Assembly (NCBI GenBank): GCA_044225675.1
Contig: JBGAIH010000027.1
Coordinates: 8,868 to 72,867 of the forward strand
Direction of reading: 5' to 3'
DNA: 64,000 nucleotides
DNA from: JACMQX01 sp044225675
Lineage (GTDB): Bacteria; Pseudomonadota; Gammaproteobacteria; Burkholderiales; Burkholderiaceae_C
Shown piece after piece: positions 25,962 to 35,914 of the stretch. The translations under genes were made by a program, and so were the position numbers. Below the pieces are notes generated by a model. The model was not told the origin of the DNA. It saw nothing but the letters and a program-made list of their open reading frames with translations, and ran no database searches. How positions within the stretch are numbered: the stretch's first letter is position 1; every line of letters starts with the position of its first letter.

Positions 25962-26852
25962 ATGTTCGCTCAGCAACTGCTCAACGGGATCGTGGTCGGC
26001 GGCGTCTACGCCCTGTTCGCGATCGGCCTGACCCTCGTCTTCGGCGTGCACAAGATCCTCAACCTGGCGCATGGCGGCATCTTCATGCTCGGCGCCTTCG
26101 CCGCGCTCTACGCCGTCAAGGCGGGCGCGCCGCTGTGGCTGGCCTTCCTCCTGGCTGCCGCGGGCGGCGGCCTGCTGTCGGTGCTGGTGGAGCTCGTCTG
26201 CTTCCGGCCGCTGCGGCGCTCGGGCGAGGAGGAGTTCGGCGCCATCATCTCCTCCATCGGCGCCAACCTGATCTTCGTGACGCTGGCGCAGCGCATCTCG
26301 CAGACGCAGGTGATGCGCTTTCCGTTCGACACCTTTCCGGTCGAGACCTACGAGTTCGCGGGCCTGCGCGTGTCGGCGCTGCAGCTGTTCATGACGCTGT
26401 GCGCGGCGGTGCTGGTCACGCTGCTGACCTGGTACCTGCAGCGCACGGCGGCGGGGCGGCGCATCCGCACGGTGGCCGCCAACGAGCGGGCCGGCACGCT
26501 GGTGGGCATCAATCCCAACGTGGTGTACTTCCAGACCTTCTTCATGGCGGGCGCGCTGGCGGGCGCGGCCGGCGTGCTGGTGGGCCTGGCCTTCAACTCG
26601 ATCCACTTCCTGATGGGCGAGTCCTTTCTGCTGCGCGGCTTCATCGTGCTCATCCTGGGCGGGCTGGGCAGCATTCCCGGCGCGCTCGTCGCCGGGCTGC
26701 TGTTCGGCGTGATCCAGACGTTCTCGTTCGCCTACCTTCCGACGCAGCTGAGCGACGTGATCATCTTCTCGTCGCTGTTCGCGCTGCTGATGCTTCGGCC
26801 CAACGGCCTGTTCGGTCGCGATGCGGCCGGCTCGATGAGGAGCGCACGATGA
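25962..26852 (+). CDS. livH: ABC transporter permease, LivH type
   Basis: A 296-residue inner-membrane permease of the branched-chain amino acid/aromatic acid (HAAT) uptake family. It has about eight hydrophobic helices; the first (LLNGIVVGGVYALFAIGLTL) and the LAHGGIFMLGAF segment are typical. GAGG precedes the ATG, 11 bases after the aldo/keto reductase stop, and the stop overlaps the LivM start (ATGA). Liv-like systems beside degradation genes in Burkholderiales often import aromatic or short-chain acids, so the name reflects family, not a proven leucine substrate. Confidence 0.94.
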   Translation: MFAQQLLNGIVVGGVYALFAIGLTLVFGVHKILNLAHGGIFMLGAFAALYAVKAGAPLWLAFLLAAAGGGLLSVLVELVCFRPLRRSGEEEFGAIISSIGANLIFVTLAQRISQTQVMRFPFDTFPVETYEFAGLRVSALQLFMTLCAAVLVTLLTWYLQRTAAGRRIRTVAANERAGTLVGINPNVVYFQTFFMAGALAGAAGVLVGLAFNSIHFLMGESFLLRGFIVLILGGLGSIPGALVAGLLFGVIQTFSFAYLPTQLSDVIIFSSLFALLMLRPNGLFGRDAAGSMRSAR

Positions 26853-27777
26853 TCGAATTCCTGCAGACCTGGCGGCCCCTGATCGAGTTTCTCGTGCTGC
26901 AGGCCGGCTATGCGCTGAGCCAGTACGTGGTGCTGCGCGCGGGCGTGTTCTCCATCGCTTCCGCGGGCTTCGCCGCCGTCGGCGCGTACGGCGCCGCCGT
27001 GCTCACGCTGCGGCTGGGCGTGCCGGCTCCGCTGGCCATCGCCTGCGCCTGCGCGACCGGCTGCGTGCTGGGCCTGGTGCTGGCGCTTCCGCTGGCGCGC
27101 CTGCGCGGCGTCTACCAGGCGATCGCGACGCTCGCCTTCGTGCAGATCGTGCTCTCGCTGAACCTGTATCTCGACGGCGTGACAGGCGGCGCCAACGGCC
27201 TCAACGGCATTCCAAAGGTGGTCGGACCGTGGACGCTCGGGCTCGCGCTGGCGGCCTGCATCTACCTCGTCACGCGGCTGAACGCCAGCCGCGCGGGCCG
27301 CGCCGCCAACATCGTGCGCGAGGACGAAGCCGTCGCCGCCAGCCTGGGCGTCTCGGTGGTGTTCCACCAGTCCGTCGCCTTCGCGCTGTCGGGCGCGATC
27401 GCAGGCCTGTTCGGCGCGCTGGAGGCCTTTCACGGCTACGCGCTCGACCCGAACCAGTTCGGCTTTGCGCTGGTGGTGGCGATCCTGTCGTACGTCGTTC
27501 TCGGCGGACGGCGCAGCGTTGCCGGACCGATCGCGGGCGCGGTGGTGCTCGGCATCCTGCCCGAGATCGCGCGGCCGCTGGCGGACTTCCGCATGCTGAT
27601 CTACGGCGCGCTGCTGATCGGGGTGATCGCCTACCTGCCGCGCGGCGTGGTGGACACCGGGCTCCAATGGTGGCGGCTGCGGCGGCTGGCCGGCTCGCGT
27701 GCCGCGCCGGCAACCCGCCGCCCGGACGAGGACCCGCTCGGCCGCGCCGCCGGACCGACCCGCCCGGAGGTGACGCC

Positions 27778-27781
<4 letters not shown>
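26849..27781 (+). CDS. livM: ABC transporter permease, LivM type
   Basis: A 310-residue permease partner of LivH with eight to nine membrane helices. Family motifs include LRAGVFSIASAGFAAVGAYG and LRGVYQAIATLAFVQIVLSL, and the cytoplasmic coupling segment NIVREDEAVAASLGV. The C-terminal 35 residues are hydrophilic and rich in Arg and Pro. It overlaps LivH at its start and LivG at its stop (both ATGA), giving a coupled transporter cassette. Confidence 0.94.
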
Positions 27782-28533
<752 letters not shown>

Positions 28534-28536
28534 GCG

Positions 28537-29244
28537 ATGCTCGAGATTCAAGGACTGCACACCTCCTACCGCGGCATCCGCGCCCTGCGCGGCGTGAGCC
28601 TGCACGTGGCCGCCGGCGAGATGGTGGCGCTGATCGGGGCCAACGGCGCCGGCAAGTCGACGCTGCTCAACTCCATCAGCGGCGTGGTGCGCAGCGAGCG
28701 CGGCGCCATCCGCTTCGATGGCCGCGACATCGCGGGCGACTCGCCCTGGAACACGGCCCGCGAAGGTCTGCTGCAGGTGCCCGAAGGCCGCCAGGTGATC
28801 GCCGACCTGAGCGTGCTGGAGAACCTCGAAGTCGGCCGCACCGCACTGGGCCGTCGGCCCGCCCGCTACACCCTGGGTGACATCCACGCGCTGTTCCCCG
28901 TGCTCAAGGAGCGCGAGTCGCAGCTGGCCGGCTCGCTGTCCGGCGGCCAGCAGCAGATGCTGGCCATCGGCCGCGCGCTCATGGGCTCGCCGCGCATGCT
29001 GCTGCTCGACGAGCCGAGCCTCGGGCTGGCACCGCTGGTGATCAACCAGGTGTTCGCCGCGCTGCGCAAGATCAACGAAGCCGGCCTGACGGTCCTGCTC
29101 GTCGAGCAGAACGCCCGCAAGGCGCTGGCCCTGACGGCCCGCGCCTACGTGCTCGACCAGGGCGAGATCGTGCACCAGGGCGCCAGCGCCGCGCTGGCGG
29201 CCGATCCGGCCATCTCGGCGCACTACCTCGGCGGTGCGGGCTGA
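28537..29244 (+). CDS. livF: ABC transporter ATP-binding protein, LivF type
   Basis: A 235-residue ATPase with Walker A GANGAGKST near residue 37, the LivF-typical PEGRQVIADLSVLENL segment, signature LSGGQQQMLAIGRAL near 133, Walker B MLLLDEPSLGLAP near 155 and switch His replaced by Gln in VLLVEQNARKAL, as is normal in this subfamily. It starts three bases after the LivG stop. Confidence 0.95.
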   Translation: MLEIQGLHTSYRGIRALRGVSLHVAAGEMVALIGANGAGKSTLLNSISGVVRSERGAIRFDGRDIAGDSPWNTAREGLLQVPEGRQVIADLSVLENLEVGRTALGRRPARYTLGDIHALFPVLKERESQLAGSLSGGQQQMLAIGRALMGSPRMLLLDEPSLGLAPLVINQVFAALRKINEAGLTVLLVEQNARKALALTARAYVLDQGEIVHQGASAALAADPAISAHYLGGAG

Positions 29245-29305
29245 CGCCCGGCGCGGCCGGCAGCGAGTTTCCCACCCAGGTTTCTTTCAACCCCAGGAGC
29301 ATTTC

Positions 29306-30448
29306 ATGAACCGGAGACACACAGCATTCACCGCCCTGCGTCTGGCCACGGCCACGGCAGCCCTCGTCTGCGCGGGCGCGGCGCTCGCGGCGGAGCACAG
29401 GATCGTCGTCGTCATGGGGCTGACCGGCCCCAGCGCGTTCGTCGCCGTGCCCGCGACCAATGCGATGAAGATCGCCGAGGAGGACCTCAAGGCCGAAGGC
29501 TTCTTCGGCAAGGACACGCTCAAGGTGACCTACGAGGACAACCGCTCGGACAAGCAGGAGGCCATCACGCTGCTGAACAAGGTGGCGCAGGACAAGGCCA
29601 ACCTGATGTTCATCGGCCCGGTGTCCTCGTCCGAGGCGCTGGCGGCCGCCCCGGCAGCGGTGTCGCTGAAGATTCCGCTCTTCACCACCGGCACCAACCC
29701 GGCCATCCTGGCCGCGGGCGAATGGGCGTTCAAGGCCTCGGAGAATGCCGAGGACTTCGTGCGGCCGATCGGCGACTACATCGGCAAGACCGTCAAGCCC
29801 AAGGCCTGCTACCTGACCTCGATCCGCGACAACGAGGCCTATCTCGTCTACGCCAAGGTGTTCAAGGACGCGGTGGTCGCCGCCGGCACGAAGATCGTGG
29901 GCGAGGACACCTTTCTGCAATCCGAGAGCAACTTCGCCGCACTCGCGACCAAGATCGTCGCCTCGGGCGCCGATTGCCTGTACGTCTCGACGCCGCCGGA
30001 AGTCGGCGCCAACCTCGTGGTGCAGGCGCGCCAGGCCGGCCTGCCGGCCAAGACCGTGATCGTGGGCAACCAGAACATGGCCAGCGACAAGTACACGGCC
30101 ATCGGCGGCAAGGCCGTGGAAGGCACCTACCTCATGGCCGAGTTCTCGCCCTTTGCCGACAGCGCCGCCGCCAGGGACTTCGTGCGCAAGTACACGCTGC
30201 GCTACCGCAGCCTGCCCGACGCCTGGGCCGCGACCGGCTATTCGATGATGAAGGTGGCCGCCCATGCCATCAAGGCCGCAGGCCCCAACCCCACGCGCGA
30301 AGCCGTGCGCGCCGCGATGGCCGCCACGCGCGATGTGCCCGTGGTGGTCGGCGGCGGCAAGTTCTCGCTGGACAGGAACCGCGTGCCGCACTTCGGCTCG
30401 GTGATCCTGCAGATCAAGGACGGCAAGCTCGTCTCGCCGGCACGGTGA
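29306..30448 (+). CDS. ABC transporter substrate-binding protein, LivK type
   Basis: A 380-residue periplasmic binding protein. A signal peptide with AALAAEHRI gives cleavage near residue 28. The mature protein has the type-I fold motifs MGLTGPSAFVAVPATNAMKI, LKVTYEDNRSDKQEAITLLN and FIGPVSSSEALAAAP. CAGGAG lies upstream of the ATG; a 61-base gap separates it from LivF. It completes the uptake system. The binding pocket cannot be assigned to a ligand by eye. Confidence 0.94.
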   Translation: MNRRHTAFTALRLATATAALVCAGAALAAEHRIVVVMGLTGPSAFVAVPATNAMKIAEEDLKAEGFFGKDTLKVTYEDNRSDKQEAITLLNKVAQDKANLMFIGPVSSSEALAAAPAAVSLKIPLFTTGTNPAILAAGEWAFKASENAEDFVRPIGDYIGKTVKPKACYLTSIRDNEAYLVYAKVFKDAVVAAGTKIVGEDTFLQSESNFAALATKIVASGADCLYVSTPPEVGANLVVQARQAGLPAKTVIVGNQNMASDKYTAIGGKAVEGTYLMAEFSPFADSAAARDFVRKYTLRYRSLPDAWAATGYSMMKVAAHAIKAAGPNPTREAVRAAMAATRDVPVVVGGGKFSLDRNRVPHFGSVILQIKDGKLVSPAR

Positions 30449-30454
30449 CACCGC

Positions 30455-32827
30455 ATGAGCGAGCTTGCAGTCACCCGGGAGCCTCAGGCGCAGGAGCGCC
30501 GCGACGGCATCGGATGCCCCGTCCCGCGCATCGAGGATGACCGTCTCGTGCGCGGCGCGGGCCGCTACACCGACGACATCCGCCTGCCCGGCCAGGCGCA
30601 TCTGGTGCTGCTGCGCTCGCCGCATGCGGCGGCCCGGATCGTCTCGATCGACACCGAGGCCGCGCGGCAGGCGCCGGGCGTCGTCGCGGTGTTCACGGCG
30701 GCCGATTTCGCGCATCTGGGCCTGCCGGCGATCGGCTCCAAGGTGCCCCACGCGCGGCCGGACGGCAGCCCGCACGCCACGACGCCCTATGGCGTCCTGG
30801 CCGATGGCCTGGCCGCGCATGTGGGCGACGCGGTGGCCGCCGTCGTCGCGGAATCGGTCAACGAGGCCAAGGACGCCGCCGAGTTGATCGGCGTGGACTA
30901 CGAGCCGCTGCCGGCCGTGACCGATGCGGTCCGGGCGCTCGAGCCGGGCGCGCCCAAGGTGTGGCCCCATACCGACGACAACCTGTGCATGGCCTACCGG
31001 CTCGGTGACGTGGCCGCCTGCGACGCCGCGTTCGCCGGCGCACACACCGTCGTGCGCGAGCGCTTCACGATCTCGCGCGTGGCCACCGCGTCGCTGGAGC
31101 CGCGCGCGGCCATCGGCAGCTTCGACGCGCGCGAGGGCCGCTACACGCTGCACGCCAGTCTGCAGATGCCGCACGAGGTGGGGCGCGACCTGGCCGCGCT
31201 GCTGGGCCTGTCGCCGTCGGACCTGCGCGTGGTGTCACCCGACGTGGGCGGCGGCTTCGGCATGAAGCTGCCCGTCTACCAGGAGTATTTGCTCGTGCTG
31301 CTGGCCAGCCGCATGACGGGCCGGCCGGTGCGCTGGATCGGCGAGCGCAGCGAAGCCTTCCAGTCCGACCAGCAGGCGCGCGACACCGTCAACGACGTCG
31401 AGCTGGCGCTGGACCGCACGGGGCGCTTTCTCGGACTGCGCGTTCGCACCATTGCCAACCTGGGCGCCTACATCGGGCAATGGAGCCTGCATGTGCCGAC
31501 CGGCAATCTCGGCGGGCTCGCCGGCCCCTACCGCATCGGCAGCTTCGACGTCTCGGTGATCGGCGCCTTCACGCACACCGTGCCCGTGGGTGCGTACCGC
31601 GGCGCCGGTCGGCCCGAGGCCTCCTACTGCATCGAGCGCATCGTCGACCGCGCGGCGCTGGAGCTTGGCGTCGATCCCGCCGAACTGCGCCGCCGCAACA
31701 TGGTCGACGCCGCGGACATGCCCTACGCGACCGGGCTCGTGTTCACCTATGACTGCGGCGACTTCAAGGGTCTGCTGGAGGCGACGCAGGCCGCCGCCGA
31801 CTGGGCCGGCTTTCCCGCGCGCCAGCAGCAGTCGCAGGCGCGGGGCCGCCTGCGCGGCATCGGCATGGCCTACGTGGTGGAGAGTGCCGGCGGCCCGGCC
31901 GGCAAGTCCTTCGACGAGCATATCGAGATCCGCTTCGACTCGGGCGGCAAGGCCACGGTGCTGGCCGGCTCGCATTCGCACGGCCAGGGCCATGAAACCG
32001 CCTTCCGGCAGCTCGCGGCGCAGTACCTGGGACTGGCCTTCGACGCGGTGCACGTGGTCTGCGGCGACACCGACCGCGTGAGCCATGGCCGCGGCAGCTT
32101 CGGCTCGCGCACCATGATGGCGGCCGGCTCCGCCTTCAAGGCCGCGGCCGCGCGCATCGTCGACAAGGGTTCGGCCATCGCGGCGCATCTGCTGGAGTCG
32201 CATGTGGACGACATCGTCTTCGACGCCGGCCGGTTCTCGGTCAAGGGCACCGACCGCTCGCTGTCGCTGGCCGAGGTCGCGCGCGCCGCCTTCAATCCCT
32301 GGGGCCTGCCCGACAGCATCGACGTCGGACTGTCGGCCAGCGCCGCGAACTCGCACGGCGGCATCACCTTCCCCAACGGCTGCCATGTCTGCGAGGTGGA
32401 GGTCGACCCGGACACGGGCGTCGTCGAGATCGTGAGCTACCACGTGGGCGAAGACGTCGGCACGGTGATCAACCCGCTGCTGCTCAAGGGCCAGATTCAG
32501 GGCGGCGTGGTGCAGGGCATCGGGCAGGCGCTGATGGAGCGCATCGTCTACGCCGACGACAACGGCCAGCTCCTGACCGGATCGTTCATGGACTACGCCA
32601 TGCCGCGCGCGGCCGACGTGGGGCCGATCCACACCTTCAGCCGCCCGGTGCCGACGGCCGTCAATCCGCTGGGCGTCAAGGGCGCCGGCGAAGCTGGCGC
32701 CGTCGGCGCGCTGCCGGCCGTGATGAACGCGGTGGGCCATGCCCTGTGGTCGCGCGGCGTCAGGCACATGGACATGCCGGCGACGCCGTGCCGGGTGTGG
32801 GAGGCGCTGCAGGCCGGCCGCCGGTAA
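30455..32827 (+). CDS. Molybdopterin-binding large subunit, CoxL/xanthine dehydrogenase family (form II-like)
   Basis: A 790-residue catalytic subunit, the missing partner of the small and medium subunits at 22864-24101. Motifs in order are IEDDRLVRGAGRYTDDI at the N-terminus, GGGFGMK near 268, VGAYRGAGRPEASYCIER near 375, GSHSHGQGHETAF near 507 and the catalytic Glu in VKGAGEAGAVGA near 747. The active-site loop is AYRGAGR, not the AYRCSFR of true CO dehydrogenase, so carbon monoxide is not the expected substrate. It starts six bases after the LivK stop and ends the operon. Confidence 0.93.
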   Translation: MSELAVTREPQAQERRDGIGCPVPRIEDDRLVRGAGRYTDDIRLPGQAHLVLLRSPHAAARIVSIDTEAARQAPGVVAVFTAADFAHLGLPAIGSKVPHARPDGSPHATTPYGVLADGLAAHVGDAVAAVVAESVNEAKDAAELIGVDYEPLPAVTDAVRALEPGAPKVWPHTDDNLCMAYRLGDVAACDAAFAGAHTVVRERFTISRVATASLEPRAAIGSFDAREGRYTLHASLQMPHEVGRDLAALLGLSPSDLRVVSPDVGGGFGMKLPVYQEYLLVLLASRMTGRPVRWIGERSEAFQSDQQARDTVNDVELALDRTGRFLGLRVRTIANLGAYIGQWSLHVPTGNLGGLAGPYRIGSFDVSVIGAFTHTVPVGAYRGAGRPEASYCIERIVDRAALELGVDPAELRRRNMVDAADMPYATGLVFTYDCGDFKGLLEATQAAADWAGFPARQQQSQARGRLRGIGMAYVVESAGGPAGKSFDEHIEIRFDSGGKATVLAGSHSHGQGHETAFRQLAAQYLGLAFDAVHVVCGDTDRVSHGRGSFGSRTMMAAGSAFKAAAARIVDKGSAIAAHLLESHVDDIVFDAGRFSVKGTDRSLSLAEVARAAFNPWGLPDSIDVGLSASAANSHGGITFPNGCHVCEVEVDPDTGVVEIVSYHVGEDVGTVINPLLLKGQIQGGVVQGIGQALMERIVYADDNGQLLTGSFMDYAMPRAADVGPIHTFSRPVPTAVNPLGVKGAGEAGAVGALPAVMNAVGHALWSRGVRHMDMPATPCRVWEALQAGRR

Positions 32828-32851
32828 GCGCCTGGCGGCGGCCGCGCCGCC

Positions 32852-34036
32852 TCACATCCGCTCGAAGATCGCGGCGATCCCCTGGCCGCCGCCGATGCAC
32901 ATGGTCACCAGCGCGTAGCGGCCCTGGACGCGCTGGAGTTCGTGCACGGCCTTGACGGTGATCACCGCGCCGGTGGCACCGATGGGGTGGCCCAGCGAGA
33001 TGCCCGATCCGTTCGGGTTGACCTTGGCCGGGTCGAGGCCCAGGTCGCGCGTGACCGCGCAGGCCTGCGCGGCGAAGGCCTCGTTGGCCTCGATCACGTC
33101 GAGGTCGGCGACCGACAGGCCCGCCCGCCTGAGCGCCAGCTGCGTGGCCGGCACCGGGCCGATGCCCATGTACTGCGGGTCCACACCGGCATGGGCATAG
33201 GCGACGAGCCGCGCAAGCGGCCGGGCACCCCGCGCCCTGGCGGCGCCAGCCTCCATCAGGACCACGGCGGCCGCCGCATCGTTCAGGCCCGAGGCGTTGC
33301 CCGCCGTGACCGTGCCGTTCTCCTTGAGGAACACGGGCTTGAGCTTGGCAAAGTCCGCCGCGTCGGCGTCGCTGCGGAAATGCTCGTCGGCCGTGTAGGC
33401 GACTTCGCCTTTTCGGCTCTTGACCATCACGGGCACGATCTGGTCCCTGAAGTAGCCGGCCTCGGTCGCGCGCTGGGCGCGCCGGTGGCTCTCCAGCGCG
33501 ATCGCGTCCTGCTCCTCGCGCGTGATGCCCCATTTCTTCGCGATGTTCTCGGCCGTCACGCCCATGTGCACGGTCTTGAACGGGTCGTGCAGCGCGCCGA
33601 CCATCATGTCCACGAGCTGGGTGTCGCCCATGCGTGCGCCCCAGCGGCTGTTGAGGCTGGCATAGGGCGCGCGGCTCATGCTTTCGGCGCCGCCGCCGAT
33701 GGCCACGTCGGTATCCCCGAGCAGGATGGACTGGCTGGCCGACACGATGGCCTGCAGGCCCGAGCCGCACAGGCGGTTGACGTTCATGGCCGGCGTGCCT
33801 TCAGGGCAGCCGCCCTCGAGCGCGGCGACGCGCGACAGATACATGTCGCGCGGCTCGGTGTTGACGACGTGGCCGAACACCACATGGCCCACGTCGGTGC
33901 CGTCGACCCCTGCGCGCGCCAGCGATTCGCGCAGCACGGTCGCCGCCAGCCGGGTGGGGGGAACGTCCTTCAGGCTTCCGCCAAAGGTACCAATACCGGT
34001 GCGCACACCGCTCACGACAACGACTTCACGGCTCAT
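32852..34036 (-). CDS. Thiolase (acetyl-CoA acetyltransferase type)
   Basis: A 394-residue type-II thiolase. The nucleophile Cys90 is in NVNRLCGSGLQA, with NEAFAAQ near 318, the His in GSGISLGHPIGATG near 350 and the second Cys in TMCIGGGQG near 380. It could cleave the last 3-ketoacyl-CoA of the pathway or make acetoacetyl-CoA. CAGGAG precedes its ATG. It converges on the CoxL-like gene with only 24 bases between stops; a GC-rich hairpin (GGCGGC/GCCGCC) there has no T-run. It is not in the operons described above. Confidence 0.94.
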   Translation of the reverse strand: MSREVVVVSGVRTGIGTFGGSLKDVPPTRLAATVLRESLARAGVDGTDVGHVVFGHVVNTEPRDMYLSRVAALEGGCPEGTPAMNVNRLCGSGLQAIVSASQSILLGDTDVAIGGGAESMSRAPYASLNSRWGARMGDTQLVDMMVGALHDPFKTVHMGVTAENIAKKWGITREEQDAIALESHRRAQRATEAGYFRDQIVPVMVKSRKGEVAYTADEHFRSDADAADFAKLKPVFLKENGTVTAGNASGLNDAAAAVVLMEAGAARARGARPLARLVAYAHAGVDPQYMGIGPVPATQLALRRAGLSVADLDVIEANEAFAAQACAVTRDLGLDPAKVNPNGSGISLGHPIGATGAVITVKAVHELQRVQGRYALVTMCIGGGQGIAAIFERM

Positions 34037-34146
34037 GAAAAACTCCTGGGTTGCATTCGAGGACGGGTCAGCCCTTGATGCTATCCGGGAACCGGGGGCA
34101 GCGACCGCTGCGGGGCCCGGAAAGATGCGGCGCAGCGGTTGGCCCA

Positions 34147-34175
34147 GAGCGCCAGGCCCGGCCGGCCCGGCGCTC
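34147..34175 (-). terminator. GC-rich hairpin at the end of the LysR gene
   Basis: The arms GAGCGCC and GGCGCTC enclose a second inner palindrome (GGCC-GG-CC-GGCC-like), making a long nearly perfect stem that overlaps the LysR stop codon. No T-run follows, so a terminator role is only possible. The 137-bp gap around it also holds the thiolase promoter region, where no clear -35/-10 pair was found. Confidence 0.35.
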
Positions 34176-35058
34176 AGGGCAGCGCCAGCGTCGCCGCCAG
34201 GTGGCCGTAGACGGTGGCGACGCGGCGCAGGTGCCGCGACTCGGGGTGGGTGAGCAGCCAGAGCTCGGTCTCGCCCTCGGCAAGCGGCTCCGAAATCTGC
34301 ACCACGTCGCGGCGGCCCTGCCCCAGGAACAGCGGCACGATGCCCACCCCCAGGCCCTGCCCCACCAGCTCCAGCACGGACAGGATGCTGTGGACCCGGT
34401 AGCTCGGACGCACGCGCGGGAAGTGGCGCTTGCGCCAGAGCACCGAGGGATGGTCGGGCAGCGCGTCGTCCGGGGCGATCCAGTCGACCTGGCCAGCGTC
34501 GGCCATCGCGCGCCGGCGCAGGCTGCCCTGGCGTGGCGCGAACAGCGCGACCCGGATCGCACCGATCGAGCGGCCCACCAGATGCTGGGGCGGCCTTCGG
34601 GTGGCGCGCACCGCGATGTCGGCGTCGCGCCGCGTCAGGCTCGCCAGCTCGTTGCCGGTATGCAGGTCGAAGTCCAGCAGCGGATGGGTCGCGCGCAAGG
34701 GGCGCAGGGCTGGCGCAACCAGGCCATGCAGGATGGTGTCGGTCGTCGTGATGCGCACGGTGCCCGAGACCTGGGACGGCGTGGCTTGCACGGCCGAGAG
34801 CGCCAGCTCCAGGGCGGCCTCCATCTGCTCCGCATGGGCGGCGAGTTCCGCCCCCAGTTCGGTGGCGACGTAGCCGGTGCGCGTGCGCTCGAACAGCGAG
34901 CGCCCCAGGCCGCGTTCGATCCGCTGCAGCGAGCGGAACACGGTGGACGCATCCACCCCCAGGCGCGCGCCGGCGGCGGCCAGGCTGCGGCCGCGCGCCA
35001 GCGCCAGGGTCACCTCGAGATCGCCAGCCTGGAGCTTGTATTGCGTCTTTGCAATCAT
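34174..35058 (-). CDS. LysR-family transcriptional regulator
   Basis: A 294-residue regulator with an N-terminal winged helix-turn-helix (DLEVTLALARGRSLAAAGAR to STVFRSLQRIERGLGRSLFE, residues 12-60) and a C-terminal effector-binding domain (VSGTVRITTTDTILHG onward). It is divergent from the GST gene at 35137, the normal LysR target arrangement. A 9-bp direct repeat (TGCAATCAT) spans its start codon and the intergenic region. Confidence 0.93.
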   Translation of the reverse strand: MIAKTQYKLQAGDLEVTLALARGRSLAAAGARLGVDASTVFRSLQRIERGLGRSLFERTRTGYVATELGAELAAHAEQMEAALELALSAVQATPSQVSGTVRITTTDTILHGLVAPALRPLRATHPLLDFDLHTGNELASLTRRDADIAVRATRRPPQHLVGRSIGAIRVALFAPRQGSLRRRAMADAGQVDWIAPDDALPDHPSVLWRKRHFPRVRPSYRVHSILSVLELVGQGLGVGIVPLFLGQGRRDVVQISEPLAEGETELWLLTHPESRHLRRVATVYGHLAATLALP

Positions 35059-35100
35059 GGATTGATCTCCTGCCTATGGCTGTTTCGTGAATGCAATCAT
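35050..35100. promoter_or_regulatory. Paired TGCAATCAT direct repeats in the LysR/GST divergent region
   Basis: TGCAATCAT occurs at 35050-35058, covering the LysR start codon, and again at 35092-35100, exactly 42 bp or four helical turns apart on the same face of the DNA. This suits two binding sites for a LysR-type tetramer, although a coding constraint explains the first copy in part. No strong -35/-10 pair was identified. Confidence 0.4.
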
Positions 35101-35136
35101 AGAGTGAGGCCATTTTCACGACGAAGGAGTGACTTC

Positions 35137-35874
35137 ATGAACGCAGCCTGCCTGCCCGTCCCGGACCGCACGGGGACTGATGCAGCGCCCGCGCCGCTGG
35201 TGCTGGTCTCGCATGCCCTGTGCCCCTACGTGCAGCGCGCGGCCATCGTGCTGGCCGAAAAGGGCATCGCGTACGAGCGCCGGGAAATTGACCTGGCCGA
35301 CAAGCCGGCCTGGTTCCTCGCCGTGTCGCCGCTGGGCAAGACGCCGGTGCTGCAGGTGGGGCACGAGGCGATCTTCGAGTCGGCCGTGATCTGCGAGTAC
35401 CTGGACGAGACGACGTTGCCGCGCCTGCATCCGGCGGACGCACTGGAGCGGGCGCGCCACCGTGCCTGGATGGAGTTCGGCTCCGCACTGCTGAACGTGA
35501 TCGCGGGCTTCTACAACGCGGTCGATGAAGCGGCGCTGGCGGCGCGCGCAGGCGAGATCCGCCGCCGCTTCGAGCAACTGGAAGCAGCACTCGAAACGAC
35601 GCCTGGAACGGGCCCGTTCTTCGCCAGCGAGCGGTTTTGCATCGTCGACGCGGTGTTCGGTCCGGTGTTCCGCTACTTCGACGTCTTCGACCTCATTGCC
35701 GACTTCGGCTGGTGGCCGGCGCTGCCGCGCGTGACGCGGTGGCGCCAGGCCCTGCAAGCCCGGCCCTCGGTGGCGGCAGCGGTGCGGCCCGACTACCCTG
35801 CCCTGCTGCAGCGCTTTCTGCTGGCACGACGCAGCGCCCTGTCGGCGCGCATGACGGCGCCCGGTGCTCGATGA
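35137..35874 (+). CDS. Glutathione S-transferase-family protein
   Basis: A 245-residue protein with an N-terminal thioredoxin-like domain (VLVSHALCPYVQRAAIVLAE, a CPYV motif, then GKTPVLQVG and ESAVICEYLDE for glutathione binding) and an all-helical C-terminal domain. The Cys-containing motif resembles omega/lambda or stringent-starvation-type GSTs, which act as thiol transferases, more than Tyr/Ser GSTs. AAGGAG precedes the ATG at 35137. It is divergent from a LysR gene that probably controls it. Confidence 0.9.
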   Translation: MNAACLPVPDRTGTDAAPAPLVLVSHALCPYVQRAAIVLAEKGIAYERREIDLADKPAWFLAVSPLGKTPVLQVGHEAIFESAVICEYLDETTLPRLHPADALERARHRAWMEFGSALLNVIAGFYNAVDEAALAARAGEIRRRFEQLEAALETTPGTGPFFASERFCIVDAVFGPVFRYFDVFDLIADFGWWPALPRVTRWRQALQARPSVAAAVRPDYPALLQRFLLARRSALSARMTAPGAR

Positions 35875-35914
35875 CGCCGGGCGATCATGGACCGGCCGGC
35901 ACGGCCTGCGCGCA

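Noticed and set aside
30455..32827. True carbon monoxide dehydrogenase large subunit
   Set aside because: The diagnostic AYRCSFR loop is replaced by AYRGAGR, so only family-level assignment is justified.
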